Of a stretch of DNA of 64,000 nt, positions 1 through 7,863 are shown piece after piece. The notes beneath the pieces are model-generated. The model saw nothing but the letters and a program-made list of their open reading frames with translations. It ran no database searches and was not told the DNA's origin. The position numbers and the translations under genes were made by a program. How positions within the stretch are numbered: the first letter of the stretch is position 1; every line of letters begins with the position of its first letter. This stretch comes from Syntrophales bacterium (GTDB lineage Bacteria > Desulfobacterota > Syntrophia > Syntrophales > PHBD01). The stretch spans positions 62,001 through 126,000 of the forward strand of contig DAOSEM010000008.1 of NCBI GenBank assembly GCA_035363115.1. The letters are read 5' to 3'.

Positions 1-1
1 C

Positions 2-436
2 GAGGACGACGAAACGATCCTGGTGTACAACGGGGACGTGGTGAGCGACCTCCCCCTGGGAAGGCTCCTCGATGCCCATTTCCGGAGCCGTCCGGAGGCG
101 ACGCTGGTGCTCCGTAGCGACGGCGGCCTCCGGAACGTCAGCCTCGACGGGGAGGGGCGGATCTGCGACATGCGGGGGATCCTGGGAAATGCCGGGGTTC
201 GACAGTGCCTGTTCACCGGGATCTACGCGGTGGAGCGGGTCTTCCTCGACCGCCTGGAGCCCGGGCGGATCGAATCGGTGGTACCCGTCTTCGTGGAGAT
301 GATCCGCCGGCGGCCGGGATCCGTCGGCTCGGTGGTCGTCGACGAGGGCTCGTGGCACGACATCGGCACGGTCGAGGCGTACAGACGGCTGGACGCGGAG
401 TTTGCAGCCCGGGGTTTCGGGGCGATCCGCAAATAA
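2..436 (+). CDS. MurU-like sugar-1-phosphate nucleotidyltransferase, 3' part
   Basis: C-terminal 144 codons of a nucleotidyltransferase; the frame is open from base 2 so the start lies upstream of the window. The visible part contains the NGD motif (Asn-Gly-Asp near the left edge) followed by a VVSDLPLGRLLDAH stretch, which in this GT-A-like family binds the metal and sugar nucleotide, and a late GSWHDIGTVEAYRRLD segment typical of MurNAc-1-P uridylyltransferase (MurU) and mannose-1-P guanylyltransferase relatives. The next gene is an AmgK-like sugar kinase 67 bases downstream; AmgK plus MurU is the known pair that converts MurNAc to UDP-MurNAc in peptidoglycan recycling. The MurU assignment is inferred from this pairing; a GDP-mannose or other NDP-sugar role is possible. 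Confidence 0.8.
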   Translation, partial: EDDETILVYNGDVVSDLPLGRLLDAHFRSRPEATLVLRSDGGLRNVSLDGEGRICDMRGILGNAGVRQCLFTGIYAVERVFLDRLEPGRIESVVPVFVEMIRRRPGSVGSVVVDEGSWHDIGTVEAYRRLDAEFAARGFGAIRK

Positions 437-503
437 TGCATGGTTCGATGGGGTGGACGGCCCTTCGTTCTGTTCGCCCGGGTATGGAAGGTTTCCTGAG
501 ACG

Positions 504-1529
504 ATGACGACGATTTCCGCGGAAGCCGAATCCTGGCTGAGAGAAGTCCTGTCCCTGAAAGCGGACGAGACGGTGGAGCTGACGCTCCTGGCGGGCGGAG
601 GATCGGACCGGTCCTTCCACCGGGTGGCCCGGGGCGGCGGCTCTTCGACCGTCCTGATGCAGTACGAACCGGCGGGCCGGGAAAACGCGATCTTCACGGT
701 GACGGCCCGGTTCCTCCTGGGAATCGGCGTTCCCGTGCCGCATATCCTCGCCGAGGACCCGAAGCACGGACTCGTCCTCCTGGAGGATGCCGGCGACGCC
801 GATCTCTGGTTGTTCCGGGACGCCCCCTGGGAGATCCGCCGCCCCCTCTACGGAAAGGCCCTGGAGGCGGTGCACCGTCTCCACGGGTATCCCCGGCCGG
901 AGGAGACCGCGGTAGAACTGGGCCTGATGGCCTCGTTCGGGCCGGACCTGTACCGCTGGGAGCGGGAGTATTTTCTCGAATCGTTCGTTTCCGCCGTCTG
1001 CGGAATCCGGCCGGGCGGCCGGGAGCGGGAGGCCCTGGAGGAGGAGCTGTCGGCCCTGGCGGAGCGGCTGCTTGCGGTTCCGCCCTGCCTCGTCCACCGG
1101 GACTTCCAGTCCAAGAACGTCATGATCCTCCGGGGAGAGCCGGTTCTGATCGACTTCCAGGGGATGCGCCTCGGCAATCCCCTCTACGACCTGGGATCGC
1201 TCCTCTACGATCCCTACGTGCCGCTGGCCGAGGAGGAGAGAATGGAGATGCTGTCCTGGTACGCCGCGCTCGGCGGGCTGCCGGAGACTGCCGAAGACGA
1301 TGCGTCCCGCTTCCGGGAGGCCTCGGTCCAGCGACTCCTCCAGGCCATGGGGGCCTACGGGTTTCTCGGGCTCCGGAAGGGAAAGCGGGAGTTCCTGGAC
1401 CACATCCCCCGGGGCTTCCTGAACCTTGCCGACGCCGCCCGGCGGCAAGGCGGCTTTCCCCGGCTGGAGGACCTGCTCGCGCGCTGCCGCGAGGCCCTGT
1501 TGGAAAGGGGGATCCATGTCGCCGCCTGA
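504..1529 (+). CDS. AmgK-like aminoglycoside phosphotransferase-family sugar kinase
   Basis: 341-residue kinase of the aminoglycoside phosphotransferase (APH) fold. The catalytic loop HRDFQSKNV starts at residue 198 (Asp200 catalytic, Asn205 metal) and the metal-binding LIDFQG follows with Asp217. The N-terminal lobe has a glycine-rich GGGSDRSF stretch. AmgK family members phosphorylate MurNAc or GlcNAc at the anomeric carbon; the upstream MurU-like gene would then make the nucleotide sugar. The ATG at 504 was chosen because the earlier in-frame ATG at 402 would overlap the previous gene and add residues with no family similarity. The ribosome site before it is weak. The stop overlaps the next gene by 14 bases, so the two are probably translationally coupled. 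Confidence 0.85.
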   Translation: MTTISAEAESWLREVLSLKADETVELTLLAGGGSDRSFHRVARGGGSSTVLMQYEPAGRENAIFTVTARFLLGIGVPVPHILAEDPKHGLVLLEDAGDADLWLFRDAPWEIRRPLYGKALEAVHRLHGYPRPEETAVELGLMASFGPDLYRWEREYFLESFVSAVCGIRPGGREREALEEELSALAERLLAVPPCLVHRDFQSKNVMILRGEPVLIDFQGMRLGNPLYDLGSLLYDPYVPLAEEERMEMLSWYAALGGLPETAEDDASRFREASVQRLLQAMGAYGFLGLRKGKREFLDHIPRGFLNLADAARRQGGFPRLEDLLARCREALLERGIHVAA

Positions 1530-2517
1530 ACCGGTGCTCCTGGTCTTCAACCTCGACGAATCCTGGGACGCCGGTGCGCAGGAGGAGGTCCTCCGGGAGA
1601 CCCGGCGGCTTGCCGCCGCCCTGGAAGGCGAAGGCCACCGGGTACGGGAGATTCCCATCCGGGGCGGGAACGATTTTGATGCCCTGTCGAGCCTGGACCC
1701 GGCCGGGTGGATCGTCTTCAACTGGTGCGAGGCCATCCCGGGGATCGAACGGAGCGAGGCCGAGGCGGCCCGGCGGATCGGCGGGGCGGGCTTCGTCTAC
1801 ACCGGGGCGGCGCCGGAGGCCCTGGTGTTCTGCGAGGACAAGGGCCGCGTCCGGGACCTCCTGGGGGAGCGCGGCGTCCCCGTGCCCGAGGGTGCCCTGT
1901 TCGAGAAGCCGGAGCGGGGGCGCTGGAGGAGGTTCCCGGCCATCGTGAAGGCCCTCCGGGAGCACTGCAGCGCCGGGATCACCGCCGAGGCCGTCGTCAT
2001 GAACGAGAGGGAGCTGCTGGAGAGGGTGGACTTCGTCGTTTCGACCTGGCGCCAGCCCGCCCTGGTGGAGGAATTCATCGACGGGCGGGAGTTCCGGGCC
2101 GTCTTGTGGGGAAACGACCCCGTGGAGATGCTGCCCGCTGTGGAGATGGACTATTCGGACATCGGCCGCCTCCAGGACCGTCTCTGCACCTTCGAGGCCA
2201 AGTTCGTCCCCGGCTCGTTCCACTATACGGCCATCCGGACCCTGCTCCCGGCGCCCCTCGAACCGGCGGAGCGGGAGATCCTGGCGGCGGTTTCCCGGGA
2301 GGCCTACCGGGCGACGGGATGCCGGGACTATGCCCGGATCGACCTGCGCCTCCGGGACGGCGTCTTTTACGTCCTGGACGTGAACCCCAACGCCGACATC
2401 AGTGCCGATGCCAGCGTGGCCTGTTCCGCCGAGGCCGCGGGATATACCTACGGCGCCCTGGGGAGCCGCATCGTGTCCTTCGCCACGGCCCGCCACCCGG
2501 TTTTCGGAGGCCGCTGA
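1516..2517 (+). CDS. D-alanine--D-alanine ligase-like ATP-grasp protein
   Basis: 333 residues with the order of an ATP-grasp ligase: an N-terminal substrate domain, a central lobe (KALREHCSAGI) and a C-terminal metal site, Asp276 in DLRLRDG and the DVNPNADIS motif with Asp288 and Asn290. This matches the D-Ala-D-Ala ligase branch. It is probably not the housekeeping Ddl, because it sits between a MurNAc-type kinase and a glycosyltransferase rather than in a mur/fts cluster, and the Ddl substrate-loop signatures are not obvious. It likely joins an amino acid or peptide to a carboxyl substrate in the same envelope pathway; the substrate is unknown. ATG at 1516 follows GGAAAGGGG with good spacing inside the end of the kinase gene. 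Confidence 0.8.
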   Translation: MSPPEPVLLVFNLDESWDAGAQEEVLRETRRLAAALEGEGHRVREIPIRGGNDFDALSSLDPAGWIVFNWCEAIPGIERSEAEAARRIGGAGFVYTGAAPEALVFCEDKGRVRDLLGERGVPVPEGALFEKPERGRWRRFPAIVKALREHCSAGITAEAVVMNERELLERVDFVVSTWRQPALVEEFIDGREFRAVLWGNDPVEMLPAVEMDYSDIGRLQDRLCTFEAKFVPGSFHYTAIRTLLPAPLEPAEREILAAVSREAYRATGCRDYARIDLRLRDGVFYVLDVNPNADISADASVACSAEAAGYTYGALGSRIVSFATARHPVFGGR

Positions 2518-2554
2518 CGGCGGGCCGGGATCGCAGCACGAGAGCATCGGGATC

Positions 2555-4081
2555 ATGAACGGAATCACCGTCATTCTGCCGCAGGGGAGCCGGGAAGCAA
2601 CCGGCCGGATGGTCGAGGCCTTTTCCACCGATCCGGAGGTCGCGCGGATTCTCGTCCTCTGCGGAGGGGACCAACCGCTCCTCAAACAGCGGGGTGTCGA
2701 TTCCCTGCGGATCGAGTCCCTCCATGCCGGCGGGACCTGGAGCCGGATCCTGGAAGCGGTCCGGACGGAGGAAACCCTGGCGGTCCTCGATCCGGACGCG
2801 GAGGTCCTGCCGCTTCCCGGGAGCATCGCGGCGCTACGGAAGGCCCTGCGGCGGGTCGGAACCGGGATGGCCTACGGCGGTTACCGGGAGTCCGGCCCCG
2901 GCGGATGGGTTGACCATCCGGTGAACCCCTATCAGCCCGGGAGCATCCGGGAGGGCTTCGATTTCGGGCCGGCCGTGCTCCTGTCCATGGCAGCCTGCCG
3001 GTCTGTCCTCGAAACATACGGCACTATCCCGGACGTCCGGGCCGCCGGTTTCTACGACCTCCGGCTGAAGCTGTCCCTGGACCACCGGCTCCGCCGGTTG
3101 GATGGCTTTCTCTTTTCCAGGAAACAGATTCGGGATGCGGCGGCGGAGACCGGAGCGGCGGCGGAGCGGCACTTCGATTACGTCGATCCGCGGAACCGGG
3201 AGGCCCAAGTGGAGTTCGAAGCGGTGGCGACGGCCCACCTGAAGCGGCTCGGGGCGTACCTTCCGCCGGCCTTCCGTCCGCTTCCCCGGTCCCGGGAGGT
3301 CTTCCCGGTCGAGGCCAGCGTGGTCATCCCGGTGAAGAACCGCAAAGGGACGGTGGCGGAGGCCGCCGCCAGCGCCCTGGGCCAGGAGACGGACTTCCCC
3401 TTCAATGTCCTGGTGGTGGACAACCATTCAACCGACGGCACAACGGGGGTCCTGGCGGGCCTGGCACGGCGGAACCGGGCGCTCCGGCACATCGTCCCGA
3501 CCCGGACGGATCTGAACATCGGCGGCTGCTGGAACGAGGCGGTCCGCACCTCCTTCTGCGGGCGCTACGCCGTGCAGCTCGACTCGGACGACCTCTACGA
3601 GGGAAAGGACGCGCTGCAGCGGATTGTGGATCTCCTCCGGCAAGGGCCCTATGCTATGGCCGTCGGCTCCTACCGGCTGGTGGACGAGCGGCTCCGGGAA
3701 ATCCCCCCGGGACTCATCGATCACCGGGAATGGACGCCAGGCAACGGCCGGAACAATGCCCTCCGGATCAACGGCCTGGGGGCGCCCCGGGCCTTCGACA
3801 CTGCGGTGATCCGGCGCTTCGGCTTTCCCGACGTGGGCTACGGGGAGGACTACGCCGTGGCCCTGCGAATCTCCCGGGATTATCAAATCGGGCGGATCTA
3901 TGAATCCCTCTACCTGTGCCGGAGGTGGGGCGGCAACACCGACGCCGCGCTTTCCGTGGAGGCGGCGAACCGGAACGACGCCTACAAGGACCGGCTCCGG
4001 ACCCTCGAAATCACGGCCCGCCGGCGGAAGAACCGCCGGACCGCGGAAAGGCGAAAGGAAAGGAATGGATGGAACGAATGA
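2555..4081 (+). CDS. two-part family 2 glycosyltransferase
   Basis: 508 residues. The C-terminal half (from about residue 250) is a clear GT-A fold family 2 glycosyltransferase: a VVIPVKNRKGTVAEA start strand, VVDNHSTDGT, and the metal-binding DSDD at residues 343-346, followed by a GYGEDYAVALR segment for acceptor binding. The N-terminal half begins with a similar strand (ITVILPQGSR) and has DPDAEVLPLPGS, and looks like a second, degenerate glycosyltransferase-like domain. No membrane segment is seen, so it should be cytoplasmic or peripheral. It starts 37 bases after the ATP-grasp gene and its TGA overlaps the region of the next start. The sugar donor and acceptor cannot be named. Confidence 0.85.
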   Translation: MNGITVILPQGSREATGRMVEAFSTDPEVARILVLCGGDQPLLKQRGVDSLRIESLHAGGTWSRILEAVRTEETLAVLDPDAEVLPLPGSIAALRKALRRVGTGMAYGGYRESGPGGWVDHPVNPYQPGSIREGFDFGPAVLLSMAACRSVLETYGTIPDVRAAGFYDLRLKLSLDHRLRRLDGFLFSRKQIRDAAAETGAAAERHFDYVDPRNREAQVEFEAVATAHLKRLGAYLPPAFRPLPRSREVFPVEASVVIPVKNRKGTVAEAAASALGQETDFPFNVLVVDNHSTDGTTGVLAGLARRNRALRHIVPTRTDLNIGGCWNEAVRTSFCGRYAVQLDSDDLYEGKDALQRIVDLLRQGPYAMAVGSYRLVDERLREIPPGLIDHREWTPGNGRNNALRINGLGAPRAFDTAVIRRFGFPDVGYGEDYAVALRISRDYQIGRIYESLYLCRRWGGNTDAALSVEAANRNDAYKDRLRTLEITARRRKNRRTAERRKERNGWNE

Positions 4082-5115
4082 ACGACGCGAGTGAGACGAT
4101 GGCCTACCCCGGGGACGGAGGCGGGGAATCCCTTCCCGACCTGTGCCTCCGCCTCCACGCCGGGCAGATGATGAACTGGCCGCTTCTGGCGGAGAACAGC
4201 GTGGCCCTGGCGAGCGTCTGGGAGCGGGCGTTTGAACTTGACGGCGGGACAGTGAACGTCGTCTTCAATCCCGGCCGGATCAACAGCACCAGAGCGGACA
4301 CGGATCCCGCCGCCGTGGCCCGGCGGCCCTGCTTCCTCTGTCCGGAGAACCGGCCGCGGGAGCAGGAGAGCATCCTGTACCTCGGTGAATGGTGGATTCT
4401 CTGCAACCCCTACCCGATTTTCCCCCGCCACCTGACGGTGGTGCACCGGGAACACCGCCTCCAGGATATCCGGGGGATTCTCGGCGTCCTGCCGGGTCTT
4501 GCCCGGAGGCTCTCCCCGGTGTGGTCCGTGTTCTTCAACGGACCACTGTCAGGGGCCTCCGCTCCGGACCATCTGCACCTCCAGGCTGTTCCGTCGGGGG
4601 CGCTGTCCGTGGAGACGGCCTCCCCGTCCGTCTGGAACCTGAAGACGGTGCACGAGCGGGAGGGGGTCGTCCTGTCTTTCGGGACCCACGCCGGCAGGAC
4701 ACTGCTGACGCTGGAGGGCGCCCGCGAAGAGCCGCTTTCCCGGATCCTCACCGAGGTCGTCGACGCCCTGGAGAGCGCCCCCCCGGTGCCGGGAAAGCCC
4801 ATGATGAACCTGCTCGGCCGCTTCCGCGACGGCCGCTGGACCCTGTTCCTGTTTCCCCGACGGCAGGGCCGACCGGAGGTCTTTTTCCGGGAAGGAGAGG
4901 AGCAGATCCTCGTGAGCCCGGGAACCGTGGAGATGGCGGGGACCATTATCACTCCCCGGGAGGCGGACTTCCTGCGGATGAACGAGGCCCTGATCCGGCA
5001 GATCTATCGCGACGTGTCCGCCGATGCCGGGGCCGTGGAGAAGGTCCTGGATTCCTTCCGGGAGCATTTCCTGTCGTCGGTTTCCTGCGCCGGGAAATGC
5101 CTGGAGGGGCGATAA
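4069..5115 (+). CDS. DUF4922 / HIT-superfamily nucleotidyltransferase-like protein
   Basis: 348 residues. A CFLC pair (residues 88-91) and a HLHLQ histidine triad-like motif (His168, His170, Gln172) in the context GASAPDHLHLQA are the marks of DUF4922 and of galactose-1-phosphate uridylyltransferase/ATP adenylyltransferase (HIT superfamily) proteins. Such enzymes move a nucleotidyl group through a covalent His intermediate; the substrate here is unknown. The start at 4069 overlaps the glycosyltransferase end by 13 bases and follows AAGGAAAGG; a second ATG at 4078 forms an ATGA overlap and is an alternative. The gene ends in TAATG shared with the M15 peptidase start, so this is one transcription unit. 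Confidence 0.75.
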   Translation: MERMNDASETMAYPGDGGGESLPDLCLRLHAGQMMNWPLLAENSVALASVWERAFELDGGTVNVVFNPGRINSTRADTDPAAVARRPCFLCPENRPREQESILYLGEWWILCNPYPIFPRHLTVVHREHRLQDIRGILGVLPGLARRLSPVWSVFFNGPLSGASAPDHLHLQAVPSGALSVETASPSVWNLKTVHEREGVVLSFGTHAGRTLLTLEGAREEPLSRILTEVVDALESAPPVPGKPMMNLLGRFRDGRWTLFLFPRRQGRPEVFFREGEEQILVSPGTVEMAGTIITPREADFLRMNEALIRQIYRDVSADAGAVEKVLDSFREHFLSSVSCAGKCLEGR

Positions 5116-5681
5116 TGCGGGAAGAAAGCGGGCCGGCCGGCGTGATCGTGGACAGCGCCATGATGTTTCACGAGGCCGTGGCGGGAACGGCCGCGCCGGA
5201 GGAAGTGCTGCGGAGCCTTCGCCTGCTGGAGGTGGAATACATCGGCCTGGACGGACGGCTCCACCAGGGCCAGATGGTCGTCCACGAGGACCTGGAGGCG
5301 GAGATCCGGGATATATTTCGCCTCATGGAGTCGCTTCGCTTCCCCGTCGCCCGTGTCGTGCCCATTGTCCGCTATGGCTGGTCCGACGACGTCTCCATGG
5401 CGGACAACAACTCCTCCGCCTTCAATTATCGCGTCGTCGAGGGGACCGACCGGCTCTCCAACCATGCCTTCGGCCGGGCCGTCGACATCAACCCCTTCCT
5501 GAACCCCGTGCTCTACCGCGACGGCCGGATCAGTCCTCCCGGCGCGTCCTGGTGTCCGGAGACACCGGGCACGCTCTCAGAGGGCCACCCCGTCGTCCGG
5601 GCCTTCCTGGAGCGGGGCTGGCGGTGGGGGGGGTATTTCAGCGCATATGCGGATCTTCACCACTTCGACAAAAAAGTGTAG
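5115..5681 (+). CDS. M15-family D,D-/L,D-carboxypeptidase or endopeptidase
   Basis: 188 residues of the peptidase M15 (VanY/ endolysin L-Ala-D-Glu peptidase) fold. The zinc site is visible: His117 and Asp124 in NHAFGRAVDINP, and the C-terminal HHFDKK with His182/183. The SxHxxGxAxD core motif is present as NHAFGRAVDIN. There is no signal peptide, which would place it in the cytoplasm, where it could trim recycled muropeptides. It shares one base with the preceding stop codon (TAATG) and closes the operon. This supports a cell-wall recycling or remodelling role for the whole cluster. Confidence 0.85.
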   Translation: MREESGPAGVIVDSAMMFHEAVAGTAAPEEVLRSLRLLEVEYIGLDGRLHQGQMVVHEDLEAEIRDIFRLMESLRFPVARVVPIVRYGWSDDVSMADNNSSAFNYRVVEGTDRLSNHAFGRAVDINPFLNPVLYRDGRISPPGASWCPETPGTLSEGHPVVRAFLERGWRWGGYFSAYADLHHFDKKV

Positions 5682-5683
5682 GC

Positions 5684-5805
5684 GGGCCGTTGAAAAACGC
5701 CCGTCTGCTTCGTTTCCCTCATCCCGCGCCATTCGACGTACGAAAAAGTACGACTCATGGCTCGGGATTTCGGGGGCCTTGCATCCGGGCATTTTTGAAC
5801 GGCCC
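5684..5805. repeat. dispersed 122-bp imperfect palindrome (element 1)
   Basis: The ends GGGCCGTTGAAAAACGCCCG (5684-5703) and CGGGCATTTTTGAACGGCCC (5786-5805) are near-perfect inverse copies, and the middle holds CGTAC-gaaaaa-GTACG (5737-5752). The whole stretch can fold as one long cruciform. It belongs to the same family as 18855-18971: both have a CTGC(t/g)T(c/t)G stretch, CCCTC, the GTAC hairpin with a six-base loop followed by a CTC, and CATTTT(t)g..CGGCC/AGGCC at the right end. It sits between the M15 peptidase stop and the end of the convergent hotdog gene. Confidence 0.7.
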
Positions 5806-5841
5806 TTGGGCAGGACAATAGGACAGAGTTCTTTCTGTGAC

Positions 5842-6807
5842 CTATTTTTGGGGACCCGCCAGGCGGAAGGCCCGCTCCGTCCATTCCCGGGGGAGAAGTG
5901 TCGTTTTCATCTGGTCCGTCAATTCCGGGACGACCATGAACTGGCCCGTTGCAGTCACTACGGGCTCAAGGTGGCCGTCGGGACGGACGGCCGCAGCACC
6001 GCCGGACGCCCAGAAGAGCATGCGCGAGGGGGATGTGCCCCGCACGCGGTCGCCCCGGGCCAGGAAAATGAGTTTTTCGCCGGCGCTGATCCGCCGCAGG
6101 AACGAAAACCGGATGCGGACCGTGACGCCTCCCTGGCCCGCCAGCATGAAACCGCCCCAGCCCAGGATTTCATCCAGGAGAGCCAGGGGGGCGACCGGGT
6201 GAAGGATCCCGTCCACCTGAAAGCGATCAAAACTCTCTTTATCCTCCTCCTCGGATCCGGCCCGCGTGATGACGGTTTTCACTGCAGGGGGAGGCGCCAG
6301 ATAGAACCGCCGCTTGAGGCCGGGGAATTCCCTTTCCGTGCCGCAGACCATGCAGTCCCGATAGAAGGGGAGGGGGATGCCGTCCCGTTCATGATCGGGA
6401 GGCGACGAAGGAAGAAAAGATTGGAAAGCCGCCAGAGACTCCTGGTCGGTCCCCCGGCGCCGCAGGACGGCTGTCATATAGGGCGCGTCCGACGACGGAA
6501 CGGTGACGGCGCCCTCCGCGCCCGTCTCCGTGGCTTCAACCTTCACATCGGCCCGGTCTCCGCGCCGCAGGCTCGCCCCTCCCAGCCGGAACTCGGCCGT
6601 CCAGGGATCCGGGAATGAAGACGCCGATTCTCCCATGGCACGAAGCGCCAGCTCGACGAAGACGCCCATGGCAAAGCCGCCGTGAGGGATTCCGTTCCAG
6701 CCCTCCGCATGACGGTCCGTCCGCAGGACCGACGACAAAGAAGACCCGTCATGCCGTAGAGAGCCGCCGAGAAGAAACTGCTCGAAAATTGATTCCTGTC
6801 GCTTCAT
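5842..6807 (-). CDS. tandem hotdog-fold thioesterase-like protein
   Basis: 321 residues with two hotdog-like halves. The first contains GIPHGGFAMGVFVELA, a typical HGG...A helix of PaaI/4HBT thioesterases. The second starts with CMVCGTEREFPGLKRRFYL, the usual entry of this fold, and contains a long helix around VAPLALLDEILGWGG. It probably hydrolyses or binds acyl-CoA-type thioesters, but the catalytic residues differ between families and the substrate is unknown. The ATG at 6807 follows GGGGTG; longer in-frame starts up to 6930 would add residues without similarity. It is transcribed alone, with a weak promoter around 6861-6891. Confidence 0.65.
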   Translation of the reverse strand: MKRQESIFEQFLLGGSLRHDGSSLSSVLRTDRHAEGWNGIPHGGFAMGVFVELALRAMGESASSFPDPWTAEFRLGGASLRRGDRADVKVEATETGAEGAVTVPSSDAPYMTAVLRRRGTDQESLAAFQSFLPSSPPDHERDGIPLPFYRDCMVCGTEREFPGLKRRFYLAPPPAVKTVITRAGSEEEDKESFDRFQVDGILHPVAPLALLDEILGWGGFMLAGQGGVTVRIRFSFLRRISAGEKLIFLARGDRVRGTSPSRMLFWASGGAAAVRPDGHLEPVVTATGQFMVVPELTDQMKTTLLPREWTERAFRLAGPQK

Positions 6808-7174
6808 GAATTCCACACCCCGCAAGAAGGCATTCGGCTGAATCTCCGGATGCCGGACGCATTCTTGACTTCTCCATGGTCGTTCTGTCAAGCGAATCCG
6901 CATCGTCGCAGGTTGAGTTTCATCGTGCACAACTGCATCGGGGATGCATGGATCCAGATCGAGACATGTTTTTGTAAGTTGGGGATTCGTTACGCCGATC
7001 CGGCGGGAGATGCGAGATTGATTTCTCGTCTATGAGTTGTCGATGGAATCTCGAAATTGCCGTTGAGTTTTATAAATAATCAATATCATCAGATAATTGT
7101 CTTGACAAAACTCAATCCGTTCTTTACTCTCTCAAAACACATGCAATAATTTGCAGCGAAAAGGAGGCGTAAGT
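6808..7174. other. 367-base intergenic region with divergent promoters
   Basis: No gene is seen. The right two thirds are A+T-rich, unlike the rest of the window. On the minus strand TTGACA (complement of 6886-6891) and a weak AAGAAT (6861-6866), 19 bases apart, could serve the hotdog gene. The plus-strand promoter for the H1-like gene is listed separately. Confidence 0.4.
7102..7130 (+). promoter_or_regulatory. sigma70-type promoter of the H1-like gene
   Basis: TTGACA at 7102-7107, a 17-base spacer and TACTCT at 7125-7130. The -35 is perfect and the -10 is weak (3 of 6). Expected transcript start about 7137, giving a 38-base leader before the ATG at 7175. Confidence 0.5.
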
Positions 7175-7681
7175 ATGGGCGGAAACTACCGTATCAAGTT
7201 CAATCCGTCTTCCATGGAAATCGAGATCGAGGGGAGTCAGTCTTTTGTCGAGACATACTTCGACAAGATTCAGAGTCTGATTCTGTCGGTGGCGCAGGAG
7301 GTGCGTGCCGAGCCAGGGACAAAGAAGGTCCGGAGGCAGAAGAAGGCCGGAAAAGCCGGAAAGACCGTGAAGGCGAAGAAGGCCGGGACTGCGAAGAAAG
7401 CGCGGAATGCAAAAAAAGAGCGCAAGCCTGCGTCCGGCCGCACACGGGCTGGAGACAGAAGATCCCGCGGTTCCTCCAACACGGACCAGGTGCTCGATAT
7501 GATCCGGGAAAACCCTTCGGGAGTCACAACGTCGGAGCTGAAGGCCGGTACGGGCCTCTCGGAGCAGCAGATCTGGGGCGTGATTTACGCCGCCGAGAAG
7601 AGAGGAAAAGTCCGCAAAGTGAAGCGGGGCATGTACACCTCCACGTCCACGGGCATGCCGGAGTCGGAATCGGCAGACTGA
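7175..7681 (+). CDS. histone H1-like Lys/Ala-rich protein with winged-helix tail
   Basis: 168 residues in three parts. Residues 1-45 form a small folded head (IKFNPSSMEIEIEG and a helix). Residues 50-100 are a Lys/Ala/Arg tail with repeated KKAGKAG/KKA units like histone H1 and AlgP/Hc1-type bacterial nucleoid proteins. Residues 105-160 form a winged-helix-like module (LDMIRENPSGVTTSELKAGTGLSEQQIWGVIYAAEKRGKVRKVKRGMY). A role in DNA compaction or regulation is inferred from composition. ATG 7175 follows a perfect AAGGAGG seven bases upstream. It is a single gene with its own promoter and terminator. Confidence 0.75.
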   Translation: MGGNYRIKFNPSSMEIEIEGSQSFVETYFDKIQSLILSVAQEVRAEPGTKKVRRQKKAGKAGKTVKAKKAGTAKKARNAKKERKPASGRTRAGDRRSRGSSNTDQVLDMIRENPSGVTTSELKAGTGLSEQQIWGVIYAAEKRGKVRKVKRGMYTSTSTGMPESESAD

Positions 7682-7713
7682 ACCGTCCGGAAACGCCCGT
7701 TTTCTTCAAACTG

Positions 7714-7776
7714 AAACCGCTCCTTCAGGCCTGAAGCCGGATGCCCCGGGGTTTCAGACCTGAGGGCGCGGTTTTT
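7714..7776 (+). terminator. rho-independent terminator of the H1-like gene
   Basis: Long stem: AAACCGC (7714-7720) pairs GCGGTTT (7768-7774), with an inner TTCAGG/CCTGA pairing, then a run of T at 7772-7776. It lies 33 bases after the stop and before the end of the convergent DUF1460 gene. Confidence 0.7.
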
Positions 7777-7863
7777 CCCGCCCCCCTCATTCACCGGATT
7801 CACGGAACAGACAAGGACTCCCAATCCAGGTTCGCCGATGCCGTCCCTTGCGCGGACCGTGCG

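Noticed and set aside
213..1736. 507-codon minus-strand frame over the kinase and ATP-grasp genes
   Set aside because: Antisense shadow of well-supported genes.
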